DNA from: Verpa conica
Taxonomy: Eukaryota; Ascomycota; Pezizomycetes; Pezizales; Morchellaceae
NCBI GenBank assembly: GCA_033030425.1
Contig: JAUFSD010000008.1
Coordinates: forward strand, 1,054,001 to 1,118,000
DNA: 64,000 nt
Reading direction: 5' to 3'
Under the pieces are notes generated by a model that saw only the letters and a list, made by a program, of their open reading frames with translations, was not told the origin of the DNA and made no database searches. The stretch's first letter is position 1. Every line of letters begins with the position of its first letter. Made by a program: the position numbers and the translations under genes. Positions 13,602 through 25,182 of this stretch are shown here, one piece after another.

Positions 13602-16463
13602 ATGCTTCAGTCTGGAGATACCGTTGTGATGACACTTCCCCACAACGAGTCCTATACATCAACGCATCGCATACAGCATCATAACCTTCCGCCACAAAAC
13701 TTCTCCCGGCCTCATCAGCATCCCTCCCAAGACTCGACCCATTCAGCCAATAGCTTCTCTATCTCTAACGGGGGCTCAGCAGGTGGAAGTGGAGGGGTTA
13801 GTGTTTTTGGTCCAGGGCTGAAAGACTCTAACAGTACTTCAAACGGGAGACCTTCAACTCTCTCTACTTCCACTACTACTACTTCCACCACCACCACCAC
13901 TACCACTACTGCTGCTACTATTTCAACTATAGCAACTTCAAGAATGAGTTCTGCCGGGGCTAGTACAACACCTGACCGTGACAATAAGCCGGCCTCAGCA
14001 CCGGGAATGGGAATGGGGACGGGACCGGGAACGGGCTTAAGAGTATTGCCGGCCGCAGATAGTTCGTATTTCCCTAATGGATTCGTACTTGATCCCCTAT
14101 CTACCTCAGCGCCGAATGGTGTATCTCACCAGCCGCGTGGATCCCCTGCACTGCCTCCAAACAACAGGGCCCAATCCCCTCAGAACTCTATGGCCGCGAA
14201 GTCTTCAGCCTTGCTTACCATACCAAACTCTGTAGTTAATCCTTCAAGATTCTCAAGCAACCTTTCATCATCTGGGTCTTCTGGACCGCAGCTCTCACAA
14301 CAGCTTCCAGCAACAACAACTATCCGACACAGACATACTTTACAAGTTCCTAAACCTAGTACAAGTCGCCAAACTACTCCTAGTGGGAGTACATCGGATG
14401 CTGTAACTAGTGGTCGGTTCTCTCCTACATCGCCTGCTCCTCGACGGGCATCTATATCACTAGGGCGCAGAGGTACAAGGTCTTTACACTCCGATATGCA
14501 TATTGACGAGATACCACAAGACGAGGACGCAATAAGATGGGCCGAGACAATCAAAGCCAAACGGGCCAGCAAAAGACGAAAGGCTGAAGAGGAGTTGGAT
14601 GATGACAAGGTTATGGTTGGAACAAAGGTCGATCAGAACCATGTCAATTGGATCACGGCTTATAACATGCTTACGGGTATTCGGTTCACTGTTTCGAGAA
14701 TCAATGCTAAAATGGATCGGCCTCTAACGGATGCTGATTTCGATGCCAAGAATAAATTTTCATTCGACATGTGAGTAGGCCTCTGAATATTGCCGTTAGA
14801 TGTCATGACTGATTATCATATAGAACTGGAAACGAACTTACCCCATCTGCTAAGTATGACTTTAAATTCAAGGATTACTCACCGTGGGTATTTCGACATC
14901 TGCGAGCAAAGTTCCGACTGGATCCTGCAGACTACCTCATGTCTTTGACCAGCAAATACATACTGTCTGAATTAGGCTCACCTGGAAAGAGTGGGAGCTT
15001 CTTTTACTTTTCACGGGATTACAAGTATATTATCAAGACAATCCATCACGGAGAGCACAGGTTTCTTCGACACATATTGAGGGACTATTTCAAGCATGTG
15101 GAGGATAACCCAGATACCCTTATATCACAGTTTTATGGGCTGCATCGAGTGAAGACTCCATTTGGGCGGAAAATCCACTTTGTGGTCATGAATAACTTGT
15201 TCCCACCTCACCGCGACATCCACCAGACTTTCGATCTTAAGGGTTCAACGATTGGACGTGATTTCAAGGAGGAGAATCTTGAGCAGAACCCTCGTGCTAC
15301 TTTGAAAGATTTGAATTGGCTTCGGAGAGATATGAATTTGAATTTTGGCCCTACAAAGAAGGAGCTCTTCCTACAGCAGGTACACAGAGATGTCGAGCTA
15401 CTGAAACGTCTCCATATAATGGATTATTCGTTACTACTGGGTATTCATGATCTTAAACGGGGGAATAGTGATGATATCCGGAACAATGCACTGAAGGTAT
15501 TCCAACCAGGTGGCAGTACTGCAGAACCTGGTCAAGATGATTTGACTGGGCACATGCTACAAAGAACACCTAGCAAGATGGAGAAAGCAAGGCAGGCGAG
15601 GGAGCTAAGGAAGATTATTAACAAAGAAGTACCAATAACTTTGGATCGGGGTGCAAATCGACTACCGGAGGAATTCTTAGAGTATGTTCTATCTTTTCCA
15701 GGATTTTATCTGTAATTTTTTTTCTAACCGTAAAGCAGACAAAGGAACACAGTTTTCTATGGGGATGATGGCGGTTTCAGGGCGACTCACGAAACTGATG
15801 AACCTGGAGAAGTTATCTATTACCTTGGGATTATCGACTGTCTTACTCATGTAAGTATTCTATACTAAATATCTTACATTATAGGTTTTTCTAACACTTC
15901 GATAGTATGGATTTGTTAAAAGATTAGAGCACTTCTGGAGGGGGCTTTCCAACCCCAAGGACCAAGTTTCTGCGATTCCACCTGACGGATACGGTGATCG
16001 ATTCTTCAAGTTTATCTCAGGACATGTGAAATCACCAGAGGAAGCTACTAGGGATAAGGTTTCCCGAGAGAGCGCTGCAGCAGAGGGGCTTGTATCTGAC
16101 CCTTCTGAGAACGACATTCTGGAAAGAGCCCGGGCGCAAGCAGACAGGACCTCAAGGCACGGAGCAAATGAAGGTGACAGGCCAAATAGAAGTCTAGGTG
16201 CTGTTCGATCTCCTTCGGCAGAACGAACAGCAGGGGCGTCTGGTGCAGTCCTACCAATCGTTGAGGAGGCCGGCGAAGGAGGTAGCTCCCGAACTCGTAG
16301 TCACCGAGACAGTTCAAGCGATAATGGAAGAACTTCGGGATATGTGGATAGTGTGACAGATAGGCGGGCATCGAGGGAGACCGGGGAGGAGGTTTTCCCA
16401 CACGGCAAAGCACGGGCAATGCCGGAAGACATGGCGATTAGAGTCGCTAGAGTCTCTTCCTAG
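13602..16463 (+). CDS. MSS4: Phosphatidylinositol-4-phosphate 5-kinase
   Basis: Makes PI(4,5)P2 at the plasma membrane, controlling actin organisation and cell-wall signalling. Exons: 13602-14770, 14824-15681, 15739-15850 and 15906-16463, giving 898 residues. Residues 1 to about 330 are low complexity: Ser/Thr-rich with a long Thr run and a Gly/Met/Thr repeat. The PIPK domain starts near residue 350 ([20 protein letters not shown]) and includes [20 protein letters not shown], the DLKGSTIGR segment, the [11 protein letters not shown] motif and the IIDCLTHYGFVKR end. A 150-residue Ser/Arg-rich tail follows. The start is the first in-frame ATG; the frame is open further upstream to a GTG at 13338, so an extra upstream exon is possible. 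It converges on MSN5. Confidence 0.94.
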
Positions 16464-18555
16464 AGAAACTGGGTGTGAGATGGGTGTTTGGAAGTAGGTA
16501 GAAGAGTATATCGGGTGAATTTTTTTTTCTCGTGAATCGTTTCTAAATACGCACCAAGGGATGTTAAGCGCGATATGGTGTTTTGGCTTGTTTTATTTGA
16601 AGGGCATGCGAGTAGGCGGGACTGAACTGTAGATCACAACATGGGGTTTAAGGTTAGAGTTCTTTTTTTCTTTCTCTTTTCTGAAGGGGTTCCATCTGTG
16701 CGAAGGAGCTTATATTATTCTGCATGACTTTTCCAGCATCATCTGGTGACTTTTCTTTTGTGATATCTCTTGGTTTGTTTTTCCTTGTATGTTAATCAGA
16801 GTCACCGTCATCGAACGTCAATTTCGTTATTTCTTTCCGAGGATTTTCTTGCATCATCACATTCCTTTGATCCTTTGGTTGCTTTTTTCTTTACTTTCTT
16901 TGACTTTTTGCATATTTACACTCCATTGGGTTGTTCTGCATCCCCCTACCATCTTCTACCTATGAGACAAGGAAATAGGGGGATTATTATAGCGACTTGG
17001 GATCGGAAAGGATGGATTGGGCTTAAGGGAAACTTTTATGGCTGGTTTTTTTTTTTGAGTTTGTAGTTTCTATTTTTTATCTGATATAGTAATTCGGTTC
17101 GAATGTGTAATATATTTAGTAGGTGAGGTATGCTTCAACTGAAGTTCTTTAAAGAAAAACTTCTGGCTAGTGAGTTTTTTTCCTCTCCTGTTTGCTCTAT
17201 TTGTTATATCTCTATCTATTTGGGCTACTCTACTCTATATCTGCTTATTGACCCTTTTCTACCCCTGGCCTCTTTTCTACCTTTGATATGCCGAGGTTAA
17301 GACTATGACGCTCGGGTTCTTTATTTTTTGTGGGTCTTTTTTCCTCAGGAGGATTTTCCTTTCCTTTCCTTTCTCTTTTGTTATTTTAGCGGCTTTCCCC
17401 TTTCTTTCATTTATTATCTGATTTCTTGTATGTTGTCTGCGCGTATGTTGGGGGTATTTCAGAGGTGAAGAGAAAAAATTATTGAACGGCTTTCTTTAGT
17501 ATAGCTAGATATAATCTATTGAAGCTTCAAAAAAACTTTTACTAGCGGGTAGTCAAACCTATTCTGGAGGTTGTTTCCAGACCACTCTCTCCTTGGACAC
17601 TCTTCTCCGTGTTGCTCCTTACTGTTTCAGGTTATCTGTTACTCTCGGCCCTTCCTCCGCCTACATATCCATAAGTTGGGAGTTTCGTTTTGTTTGATCA
17701 GAGGGATTTTGTGGTAGTGGTGAAGGAATTACTGACCGACGGGCCATAGATATTCTAGGGTAGGCTAGTGTGAATTGCTCCGAAACGCATTTTAATGTAA
17801 CTACTACGGAACGGATTCTTTAACGTAGCTAAAACCGCCACAACCGCCGCTGAGGGGCACGTCTTAGCATTGCGGCTCTACGTGGGGTATGTGAGACTTT
17901 GCCTGCATTGCAGATCTCCCGTCGTTGTCGGTGAATCTTTATCTTTACTATGCCATCTCTAACATAGGGCCTTACACTCTTCTTTAATAACGATTTAGTT
18001 AGAGTGTAGTTACTAGTGATTACCTCCGCAATCACAAAGGCCTGTAAATCCGTATTTATATGAGCACTGAAAAATGGGAAGGGGGGAGGCTTACCTCGTA
18101 AGGGGAAGCTGACCCAAAGTTTTCCCTACTATTTAGTATTTATGTGTTCTATAGAGCATTTTTTGTGGATTTTCCCTTCTAAAATCACCATACAAATACT
18201 GGTATTAAATAGTCAAATGATCCTTAGAGGAGTGCTTGGTTTTCTGCAACTACTGTTGGGGGAATTGGGTAGCGTTGTAATCGCATCGAAAGTCCACTAT
18301 TCGGGTTTTATCTAGTGCTGCTATGTAAGTGTCCGTAGAAAAAGGAAATTCCAAGATAGGGCACATGGGAACACTGATGGCGGACTATTGGTAGAAAGTA
18401 CGTGGTAAATCAAGCTTTCGGAAGGTGCCTAAGTAGTAGCTGATTACATTCCATAACCCATACCCAAGCGCGGGTAGTTCATGGGTGAAGTGTAAGTTGG
18501 GGCTCTATTTTAAATAGCGGGTTTTATGAGATTTGTGGGCCTTAAGGCCATCGAC
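16464..18555. other. Intergenic, 3' of MSS4
   Basis: T-rich 3' region with pyrimidine runs, then AT-rich DNA. ORFs at 16770-17066 (+) and 17829-18035 (-) have no motif support. I see nothing functional before the element that begins at 18556. Confidence 0.5.
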
Positions 18556-18798
18556 TACCGTATAAACTGGTGAGACTTATAATGACGCTAAGAGGTTGAA
18601 ATAAGAGGTGGCGTAGCTACTTATCTACAAAAAGCAGTCCCTACCCCCAAGTGAGCAAAGAAAAGCGAGAGTGAAACCTCCCCCTTGGTGCAGTAAGTGA
18701 CAAAGACAGTGCTGTAAACCCATTCACAGTATGATCATCTAGTCATACTTTGTTTAGACGTCTTAGCGCCATTATGAGTCTCGCCAGTTTATACGGTA
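18556..18798. mobile_element. MITE-like element A, 38-bp terminal inverted repeats, TA ends
   Basis: A 243 bp element. The left arm 18556-18593 and right arm 18761-18798 are inverted copies over 38 positions with three mismatches, all transitions. The outermost sequence is TACCGTATAAACTGG, so both ends sit on TA as in Tc1/mariner-type non-autonomous elements. There is no internal ORF. The right-hand TA is also the left end of element B, so the two abut. The same terminal sequence, with two differences, is found on the element at 57045-57278. Confidence 0.8.
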
Positions 18799-19128
18799 TT
18801 GTGAGGGGACAAAAATAACCGACACTTATTATCCATGGGTACAAAAAACCATAAGTGCAACTATTTTAGGTACATACAATCAATACTTAATATAACTCAA
18901 CCACAGCACAGACTCCATGATTGTGTAAAGACAAAATCCCCCCCTGCTAAAATGGAGTAAGGTGCTTGCTAAGAATCAGTTTATGAATATTGGGCATTTT
19001 GTGTTTTCTTTGGAAGCTTGGTTGTGACTTTTACATTACTATGGAGGTAATTTGTGTTGAGGTATTGCGTTGCAATGACGCTGTACACATGGTTTAGGGG
19101 TGTCGGTTATTTTTGTCCCTTCACAATA
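18797..19128. mobile_element. MITE-like element B, full copy, 29-bp terminal inverted repeats
   Basis: A 332 bp element. The left arm 18797-18825 and right arm 19100-19128 are inverted over 29 positions with one mismatch. The termini read TATTGTGA and TCACAATA, so a TA lies at each end. It has no coding capacity. A second, 5'-truncated copy lies at 33161-33451 with near-identical sequence, which proves this is a repeated unit and not a chance palindrome. It sits between the convergent 3' ends of MSS4 and MSN5. Confidence 0.88.
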
Positions 19129-19530
19129 TATTGAATAGTAGTGACTGCTTCCTAGAGCCTTGCATTATATAATGTCACTCATCCGCTCACAGCCCTTTTT
19201 TAGTATCCCAAAAGGTGGTAGCTACAAGTGCTTTGAAAAAAGTATTGATCAAAGTTAAAGAAGGTATAGACCATTTAAAGCGGGGCATAGCTGAGATCGA
19301 AACAAAAACTAGTGATTACCGAGTATACGCCACCATTTCCTCTCCCTCAACCCTCTCTAACCATTATGCAAGAAAAAAGAAAGAAAAAAAACAATACTTA
19401 GAGGAAAGCTAAACCATAAACACCACCCCCTACTCACCAAAGAAACCATACCTACCTCTCCCTAATTCTCTTTATGGGCCTATCAAGTATTTCTAGGTAT
19501 ATTTAAGCATTCGATAGTTTAAGATAACCT
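19129..19530. other. Intergenic, 3' of MSN5
   Basis: AT-rich spacer after element B. The ORF at 19215-19412 (+), 65 codons of Lys/Glu-rich sequence, has no recognised motif and no promoter or intron support; I do not call it. Confidence 0.5.
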
Positions 19531-22500
19531 TTACGCAAACATATCGGCGACACCTCCTAGGTCTGGGCTTTCCTGTCGTTTCTCGGCATACTGCATTTGT
19601 TGTTTCCTCTCTGCCTGGGTCCTCTGTTTGACGATTGGTGTCGATCTCAAAAGCTTCCCTTTCTCACTGACTGCAACTCCACGCAGACCATCAAGGAGCT
19701 CTAGTATCAACGCGCGTTGATGACGTGTGCTACCAGCTACTGTCAATTTCTTGTAGCAGCTATCGACTTTATATTCCGTAATACCTGGCAGCGATAAAAG
19801 TAGGTTACGAGGGGTGGGGGATGCGGGCGAGTATAGTAGGAATATTGCAGCAATGAGTTGCGCAAGGTCTTTCTGAACGTCGACGAAGTAGTCTTCGTGG
19901 AGTGACTGGAAGCAATTCATTAGTATATAAATTTCCGCCAAGTGGTGAAAGGTAAAAATATACATCAATTGCCGCCATGAGAACCTCTCGGCAGATGAAC
20001 TCTCGAATATCAGCACGATCTGCCTGAAATTCTGGAACGATCGACCTAAACACTCTGATGATGATGCCACAACACCTCGAATCTCTCATCCTCAATGCAT
20101 GTGTGCAAAATAAGATCAATGGTTCCAGAACAGAATCACTTGATAATATAAATTCCCTCATTATCTGTTCCCCTGGCCCAACACTTTGTAACTCTGGAGC
20201 CGCAACTTGACCTAAGAAACCTGGGTTTGCATTCACCGCTTCCCCAGGCCTCTGAGGATCCAATAGCCCTGCGACGATCAAGACGGCGGTGTACGTGAGT
20301 TGTCTCAAGATGCTTTCCTCCTTCATTTCCTCCGCCAATTTATCATCTCCCTGAGTAATCTGACCCTTCTCAATGAGCTCGTTCCATTCCCCACTGATCT
20401 TACGATCCACTTGGGCGAAGAGGCTCGCCAATAATGGTGTCAAAAAGTGCACTCTAAGTGCTGTTGGACAATCGTCGATAATATACCTCGTCATATTCAA
20501 CAAGATTGACATTTGATGAGAGCTTAGAGCGTGGGCATCCGCAAAAAGTGCTAACGCAAGCGGTCCCGGCAGTTCGTCAAGTCCGTAGAAATGAACATCA
20601 ACCCTCGACATGCACCATAGGATTGAATAGCACGCTTCTCGAACCATCCTGATAGCACCCCTGATCGAAGAGGCGAGTCCTTCCATTGTCGTTTTTGTTT
20701 TTGTTACGTTCTCGTAAAACTCGTCTCGACTGCCAGTAGAGATTCCAGCTTGCCAGAAACGATCTGTTAAGATCTTTCGAATAACACTTTGCAACTCAGG
20801 CTGGAGCCCTTGCCAAGTTGCAGGATTGTGGAAACCATGTGCATGACTGCCAGTCTCGTTAATTTCCCTGAGAGTAAAAACAATATAAAGAAACTCACCT
20901 GAGAAACTTAAGGAGGTTAGGAAGAATCATAGGTATCGAATCATGCCAGAGTGCGCATGAGATATTGTATGCATTTGACGGTTTTCTCAACTGTTCAGTA
21001 GAAACAGCCAAGAAAGCCTTTGTAGTCCGTATTGGTAGATTTTTAAACTTTTCCGTCAGCTCAAGCTGTAAAGCCTGCCCCTCTTCGTCCAATGGCTGTT
21101 TCGTAAAGTCCACAATCTCGTTAACACGCCTTGAAATCAAGTAATCTTGAACCTTGTCTAATCCTAACACTCGACAAAAGCCTTGAAAGCTTTGTAGCGA
21201 CTCTGTAAGTACCGGGTCCCTCCAAGCTTCGCGAACTGGAAGGATATAGCCTTCTAGCCGCGACTGACGCAACTGCGGGTCAATATTCTTTGTTCTATGG
21301 CTAATCATCTCGTCAGCATCAAGGGTTAAATGGGAGGATAAGAATAAGGTTCATACTTAATCGTAAAGAGGAAGGTATGAAAGGCAATTCTTGTTCGATC
21401 ATCCACATTCTCCGTAGCCACAATCTCATTAATTTTTGTTTGAAGCTGTTCATAGACCAGCATTAGATGATCTGGCATTTTCATTGCAAGCCGTTGTATC
21501 TCAGTAGTGCAAACGCTCATAAGTTCCTTGACGGCATCAGTGTATGCATGATTTGGCAGGAATTCCACTGGCCGTGTAAGTAATATCTTTATATAAAAAA
21601 GGTTCTAGTAAGCCTAAAAACCATCCACATTGTAAAATAGGGACTAAGGAAAGAATTAGGCTGGGACGAACGTGTTCGAGGATTTTCAACATCAGATCTG
21701 CCTTCTTGTGCAAAGCCGAGGTAGAAACAGTAACCATTAGTTGAATGACTCTCCTACGGATCATTGGATCCTCGAAGTTCATGTTTAGGACTCGTTCACA
21801 CCACGTCTCTAGGCGCTGCTCAAGTTCGTCTCGATTACTGTTATACTATTCCAGGCGAAATAAGTGGTCAGTTTACAATGCCGATAGGACTACTTTGTAC
21901 GGAATCTTATTGACTCATAGAGGAAGAAACCTTACATTTTGTTGGGTAGTTGAAGGATTATTATTCACGCCATCGGCCCATCTAATGTATCCCTTTAATG
22001 CCGCTTCCATGACAGTGAATTGGGCATCTAATTCTAGGAAAGCATTTGAATTTTTTCGATAGGATTCCACTATATTTTGATGAGAGTTATATCAGCAGTG
22101 TCCTAATTCAAGTATGGATACTCACCCCCGGGAATCGTAGAGGTGGCTTACGCGTGAATGGTGCCTCTCTACTATATAAACCAGCCAGGGAATTGTCTGC
22201 CTGGGACATTATGTATGGAAAAGCCTCGAATGGCCGCTTCCTTACCATACTCTCAACAATACTTTGACAAAATCGTCGGAAGTTTCCAAGAAATGCGTGC
22301 CTTTCTGGAATTGTGTCTAGATCCTCATTTAAGAAGAGTATTATTGGATTCGAATCATCTTCCATGACCTCATACTAAATAGAAAATTAGTTTGCTCTCA
22401 ATATTATCCAAGAAAGAATTGCAAAGTTACTAAATGGTAGAAAAGGAGAATAAACGATCACTTACCCGGATTAGCCTAGAGGTAACTAACTCCAACAATC

Positions 22501-23994
22501 CAGGAATCAAAGGCAGCACAGCTTCATGTTCACTAAGAACATCCTTCTTAACAATTCGGGTCCACACGTTTAGTACTGGAATGGAAACTGCTAGACTATT
22601 ATGGCTAGTAATCTCAAACAATAGTTTCATAAACTCTGACAAGTTAGTTTCTGACGGCATTAAGCTTGCTTTCTCTTCTACGAAGCTGGCAAGATTTGCA
22701 ATCATCTGTTTGTGCAGCGTTATTAGTTACTATTTGTTACCAGCACCAGACGGAAATTTTAATAATAATCTCACCTCCGAGAATCTCTTCAAGAAGAGGT
22801 AGCGTTCTTCATCAATATTATTCGGATCAACCTGTATCCAATTGAAGATATTTCTCAACAAATCCACCGTCTGGGCATGATACATTGGACAAACAATCTT
22901 CTGAAAGTCATCATCCTCAATAAGAATCCTTGTAAATAGAGTATGAAGGCACTCTGTAGCGACCTAGATTATCAGCTTTAGCGCTTTTGTGGACAGTGAA
23001 ATATGCTGGTACGGAACTAGGTAGCTACCATCTGTACTGCTATTGTTTCTACCATTAGGGATCTTCCAACAGTTTCGACCACTTTCGCTGCAGCTATGGC
23101 TCTGAAATTATTTAGTATTGATTGAAAAAAAACTACAGATGAAAGAAGTATAGAGACATACTTTGGAATGGCCCAAGCCATACACGCTTTGAGAGTGCCT
23201 AAAACCTTTATCGCACAGGCTTCAACCTCGGCATTGCCTTGTACACCCGCCTCTAAACATTTTTCTAGCATGCCCACAAGCCTTGCAAGCCAGCCTTCTT
23301 CTCCAGATACGAGTACCACACTCGGGTCTCGCTGAGGAAAATGCTCCCTCAGTACTCCCAGAGGCGTAAATATGTCTATACAAGCCTTACTCAAAGGTGT
23401 GTTCCTGATCCCAGCCACTGAATCTTCTCTATTGAAAACGTCCTCTACCAGGTTCTCCAAAATGGATAAGACTAAGTCCCGCTGTGCAGGATTCCCTTCC
23501 CTCGATGAGTTTTCCCAAAGCTTGGCCAAGAGCTCATCCATGTCTAGCCACTCACTGGCCCACGAACGCTTCGCAACTTCTACCCACAGCTGTGCAATCT
23601 TATTGCGTAAATACACAGGATCCCCCCCATCCATCTTGACATTCTCTGCTAGGGTTAAGATCCAGTTCCGGACCGTGGTGCTCTCTTCGACCGAATACTC
23701 AACCCAGTGGTACCGTATAGCGTGTTCTAATAGTAGTAATCCGAAATGCCTTACCACGGCGTTCTGACCCCTATCGTAGGCTAACGTAAAACCGTGGTAG
23801 GGGGCCTCCTTCTCGCTCTTTGCAGATTCCAGGAAGAGACCCGCTTGTTTCCGGGAGTCATTTGTAGAATGCGGGTCGTAGACAATTTCTAGGGCTTGTT
23901 TGATCTGGTTGAGGGGCTGTTGGTGGCCGTTGGTGTTATCAGCACCATTGGTGGAAGGTACCGTACCAGTGGTATTTCCTCCTCCTCCGTCCAT
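19531..23994 (-). CDS. MSN5: Exportin Msn5 / exportin-5 family karyopherin
   Basis: Importin-beta superfamily carrier that exports phosphorylated cargo in fungi (exportin-5 in animals), acting with RanGTP at the nuclear pore. Minus-strand exons: 23994-23162, 23101-23029, 22963-22775, 22705-22466, 22374-22122, 22069-21936, 21845-21668, 21567-21357, 21300-20899, 20867-19964 and 19905-19531, giving 1263 residues. Family segments include LNQIKQALEIVYDPHSTND, RHFGLLLLEHAIRYHWVEY, LRNKIAQLWVEVAKRSW, FLFTINHRTKNIDPQ and SLHEDYFVDVQKDLAQLIAA. All junctions keep phase. Two donors are less certain: that of exon 5 (GTATCC preferred over the overlapping GTGAGT, which breaks the frame) and that of exon 7 (GTCCCA). 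It diverges from VID27. Confidence 0.94.
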
Positions 23995-25182
23995 GTTGAA
24001 TTTGACGCCGAAGGGGGGTGTTGCGGACGGTGTTCTTTTTGGTGGATGGATGAATATATGTTGAATTTATTTGGGAGTTTTGTCTAGAACTTGAAGATGC
24101 AAGCAAAGATAACGTGCTAGCCAAAGTCAGCAAGAAAAGTGCAGCTCTCTTAATTGCAGCGCAATTTTCTTTTTTTCCCCTTCCCTCCTTTTCTTTTTCT
24201 GACTCTTTAGGTTTTTTTCCTTCTTTTCGAGTTGGCGGCGATAAAAGTAGTAAGTCGGGGATTTTAGAACAAGAGGGCTGGACGGTTGGTGGATGGCGCC
24301 GCGTTGGAAGGGGGAGGGGAAAGAGAATAAAGGGAAAAAGCAAGAGAAGCTTGAGTCTCGAGAGAGCAGGTGACAACGCGCAGCCTAGCAACGGGTGACA
24401 AGGACAAGGGGGTAGAGGTTGACGGTGAGTAACAACAGCTTGTAGACTAGCCGGTGAGTCAAGAGTCAAGGAGTGAATGATCAAGTGGGGATGATACTCC
24501 ATGAGGCTGAGGCTATGAGGGGACTCCCGCTTGGGATCGTGCGCGGCCACCAGCAGGTAGCAACGTACAACAGCTCAGGAACGGAAACTCTTTACCACTG
24601 GAACCCAATGCACGCACAGATAAAGCTGCCGTGCACGCATTAAAGAATCTCCGATCACAATAATCTGCGAGTTCAGATGACTTCTACGTAATTCTGCTTC
24701 CTCTCCTTCTTTCGTGTTGGTCTGTTTGCTGCACTCTTAGATTTCATAATCCCGAATATTTAATGTGCGGGGTGTAGCGTGGCTCCACTTCTTTGGTTAT
24801 CGGCTTTGGCTTCTCTGCCGTCAGGGTACCACACGGAGCTTCGGGGCTGGTCTCGGCCCGCATTAGCCACAGTATTAAGCTGAATGTGGCGGCAACCGTT
24901 ACCGCGTCATTCGCCACAAACACAGGTTGTTGTCGCCCCGCAGTTTCGTGTTATTTCCCCTCCTCCGTCATTGTGCTCGCGTTCCCCTGCAGCCTTCCTT
25001 GCACATGCTTGTCTGCCCCCATAAAAATATAGAAATATAAACCTGAATTTCACCACCAGTCCTCATTCTTCTCTTCCCCACCCATAGCTTTCCCCTGTGC
25101 TCTTGCTTTTATCTATTCATTCCCCAAGAACTGGATTGAGAGTAAGCAATTGAAGAAGGAGCAAATCAAGTACTAGGACAAG
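23995..25182. promoter_or_regulatory. Divergent upstream region of MSN5 and VID27
   Basis: 1.19 kb between two start codons. It includes a long T/C-rich tract at about 24165-24230 and an ACGCG at 24375. ORFs on both strands here (23939-24550, 24793-25032) are compositional. No TATA consensus could be assigned with confidence. Confidence 0.45.

Noticed and set aside
17085..17100. GGTTCGAAT resembling a tRNA T-loop
   Set aside because: Flanks do not form a T-stem or acceptor stem and there is no D-arm. The similar GTTCGAATC at 53414 fails for the same reason.
23372..23767. 131-codon plus-strand ORF inside MSN5
   Set aside because: Antisense shadow of the conserved MSN5 first exon.
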